Both the position numbers and the translations under genes were made by a program. Positions 63,137 to 64,000 of a stretch of DNA of 64,000 nt are shown here, in pieces (the first letter of the stretch is position 1; each line of letters starts with the position of its first letter). The stretch lies in contig JAEYZG010000051.1 in NCBI GenBank assembly GCA_023428135.1, positions 112,536 to 176,535 on the forward strand, in the 5' to 3' direction. The notes under the pieces were generated by a model. That model had not been told where the DNA came from and did no database searches. It worked only from the letters and a program-made list of their open reading frames with translations. The DNA comes from Bacteroidota bacterium (lineage in GTDB: Bacteria > Bacteroidota > Bacteroidia > Cytophagales > Cytophagaceae).

Positions 63137-64000
63137 TTACTTATTTAAATTCCATTGATAAAGCTCCCAGCCAGCAACTTCGTTAAGTTTTACACAATGT
63201 TTGTATTCAATAAATTTAATGGAATTGTTAAATACATTTTTTGAGTTTTCTGATGGAGGATTTGGCCAGTTATTTTGTTCTCCATTGAAAAATGATCTTT
63301 TTACAAGTACAAGTATCGGCTTGGAATTAAACTTTTCGAGCATTCTCTGTGGCACTGGCTTATCTTCAAATAAAGAAAACATATCCTCTGTGAATGTGAT
63401 AGGAGTTCTACCTAATTTAGCAGACATTAAGGGCAAATTTGTTAAAAGTGATGCTTGATAAGTATTTCTGCAAAAGCCATCTTCCGGATCAATAATAGTG
63501 TTGAGGTCTTCTGTTCCAACATTATAATACGGAATAGGAAGTATGGCCTGATAATTCTTTACATCTACTGCATTGAATAATTCCCTCAAGTTTTGTTTCT
63601 CTCCTGAACCAGCTTTTAAATTGAGAAAATTTTCCTGATTGGTTGTTTTATAGTAAATAAAAGTATCTTTTAAATCTATAAAAACTAAAAGAAGCAAAGG
63701 AATAATGATGAATTTTGAATAAGAATACTTTCGATAAAACCAGCTAACGATTATTAATACCCAAATATTAAATATCCAGAAGAATGTCCAGCTAAACCTT
63801 CCTAATGCCCGGAACTGCTTAACTTTGTTTGTTATTTTCTCCAGATAGAAGAATGGATTGAGATAGTTTATAAAGCGGTATTCATCATTAAGAAAATGAT
63901 AATCAGGCCCCATTGAAATTGAGAGGGAGATTAGTGCTCCAGCTGTTAAAAGGATGAGAGGGTAAAAATTTTGTGTTTTTGTAATATCTTTAAATAATTC
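63137..64000 (-). CDS. membrane protein, 5' end beyond the window
   Basis: The frame is open from 64000 to the stop at 63137 (287 codons), so the start lies outside; the internal ATG at 63913 is not the likely start. Three hydrophobic segments are visible (NFYPLILLTAGALISLSI at the right edge, FFWIFNIWVLIIVSWFY and FIIIPLLLLVFIDL), followed by a soluble domain of about 170 residues (ILPIPYYNVGTEDLNTIID, ..., FNSKPILVLVKRSFFNGEQ, AGWELYQWNL). The layout fits a polytopic GT-C- or YfhO-like protein with an extracytoplasmic C-terminal domain. Function unknown. Confidence 0.65.
   Translation of the reverse strand, partial: ELFKDITKTQNFYPLILLTAGALISLSISMGPDYHFLNDEYRFINYLNPFFYLEKITNKVKQFRALGRFSWTFFWIFNIWVLIIVSWFYRKYSYSKFIIIPLLLLVFIDLKDTFIYYKTTNQENFLNLKAGSGEKQNLRELFNAVDVKNYQAILPIPYYNVGTEDLNTIIDPEDGFCRNTYQASLLTNLPLMSAKLGRTPITFTEDMFSLFEDKPVPQRMLEKFNSKPILVLVKRSFFNGEQNNWPNPPSENSKNVFNNSIKFIEYKHCVKLNEVAGWELYQWNLNK

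Noticed and set aside
1..64000. Search for CRISPR arrays, tRNA or rRNA genes, and complete insertion sequences
   Set aside because: No regularly spaced direct repeats, no tRNA-like sequence and no transposase frame were seen in any spacer.

Overview
The window is a chromosomal stretch from a member of the Bacteroidota, most likely a Cytophagales-type gliding or soil bacterium (a Cytophaga/Sporocytophaga-like organism; inference only). Grounds: a type IX secretion C-terminal sorting domain, Bacteroidota-typical families (DUF4834, DUF2130, bacterial GH3, a CarB without its regulatory domain, RadA, RbfA and LptB close to family norms), AT-rich intergenic DNA, and promoters of the form TTTG-N19-TAnnTTTG. 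Most genes are housekeeping. I saw no CRISPR array, tRNA, rRNA, intact insertion sequence or prophage.

Layout. 1-7 kb: the 3' part of polA, an RlmI-like rRNA methyltransferase, YjbQ, an NlpE/META lipoprotein and a nitronate monooxygenase-like enzyme, then a gene-poor AT-rich region with a cluster of DnaA-box-like sites (candidate replication origin). 7-15 kb: a mostly minus-strand block with a GH3 enzyme, lptB, recJ, a DUF2130 coiled-coil protein, a SPOR-like protein and fumC. 15-21 kb: radA, a split kinase pair, a minimal T9SS cargo protein, and two arginine deiminase-superfamily genes preceded by a perfect FNR-type palindrome. 21-31 kb: a Kazal lipoprotein, prfA, a beta-helix lipoprotein, glyA, tatC, rpiB, a membrane protein, rbfA and a LolC/E permease. 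30-36 kb: a large SNF2 helicase, a methyltransferase and DUF1802.

35.8-39.8 kb holds a compact lipid or secondary-metabolite locus: an FAD oxidoreductase, a UbiA prenyltransferase, a type III polyketide synthase and a methyltransferase, with a LuxR-type regulator alongside. It is the best candidate for an undescribed pathway. 41-47 kb is a MarR-controlled RND efflux operon (marR, adaptor, pump, TolC) with a palindromic operator candidate. 47.6-49 kb is metX behind a promoter, a SAM-I riboswitch and a 32-codon leader ORF ending Cys-Cys. 49-59.6 kb: an AsmA-like protein, a SprT-like protein, class II aldolase, accD, class I aldolase, DUF4834 and carB. 60-64 kb: a GT-C membrane glycosyltransferase with a polyprenyl-phosphate GT2, then part of another membrane protein, separated by long spacers without genes.

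Coordinates of alternative starts were checked against the nucleotides. Family assignments rest on recognised motifs and not on database searches.
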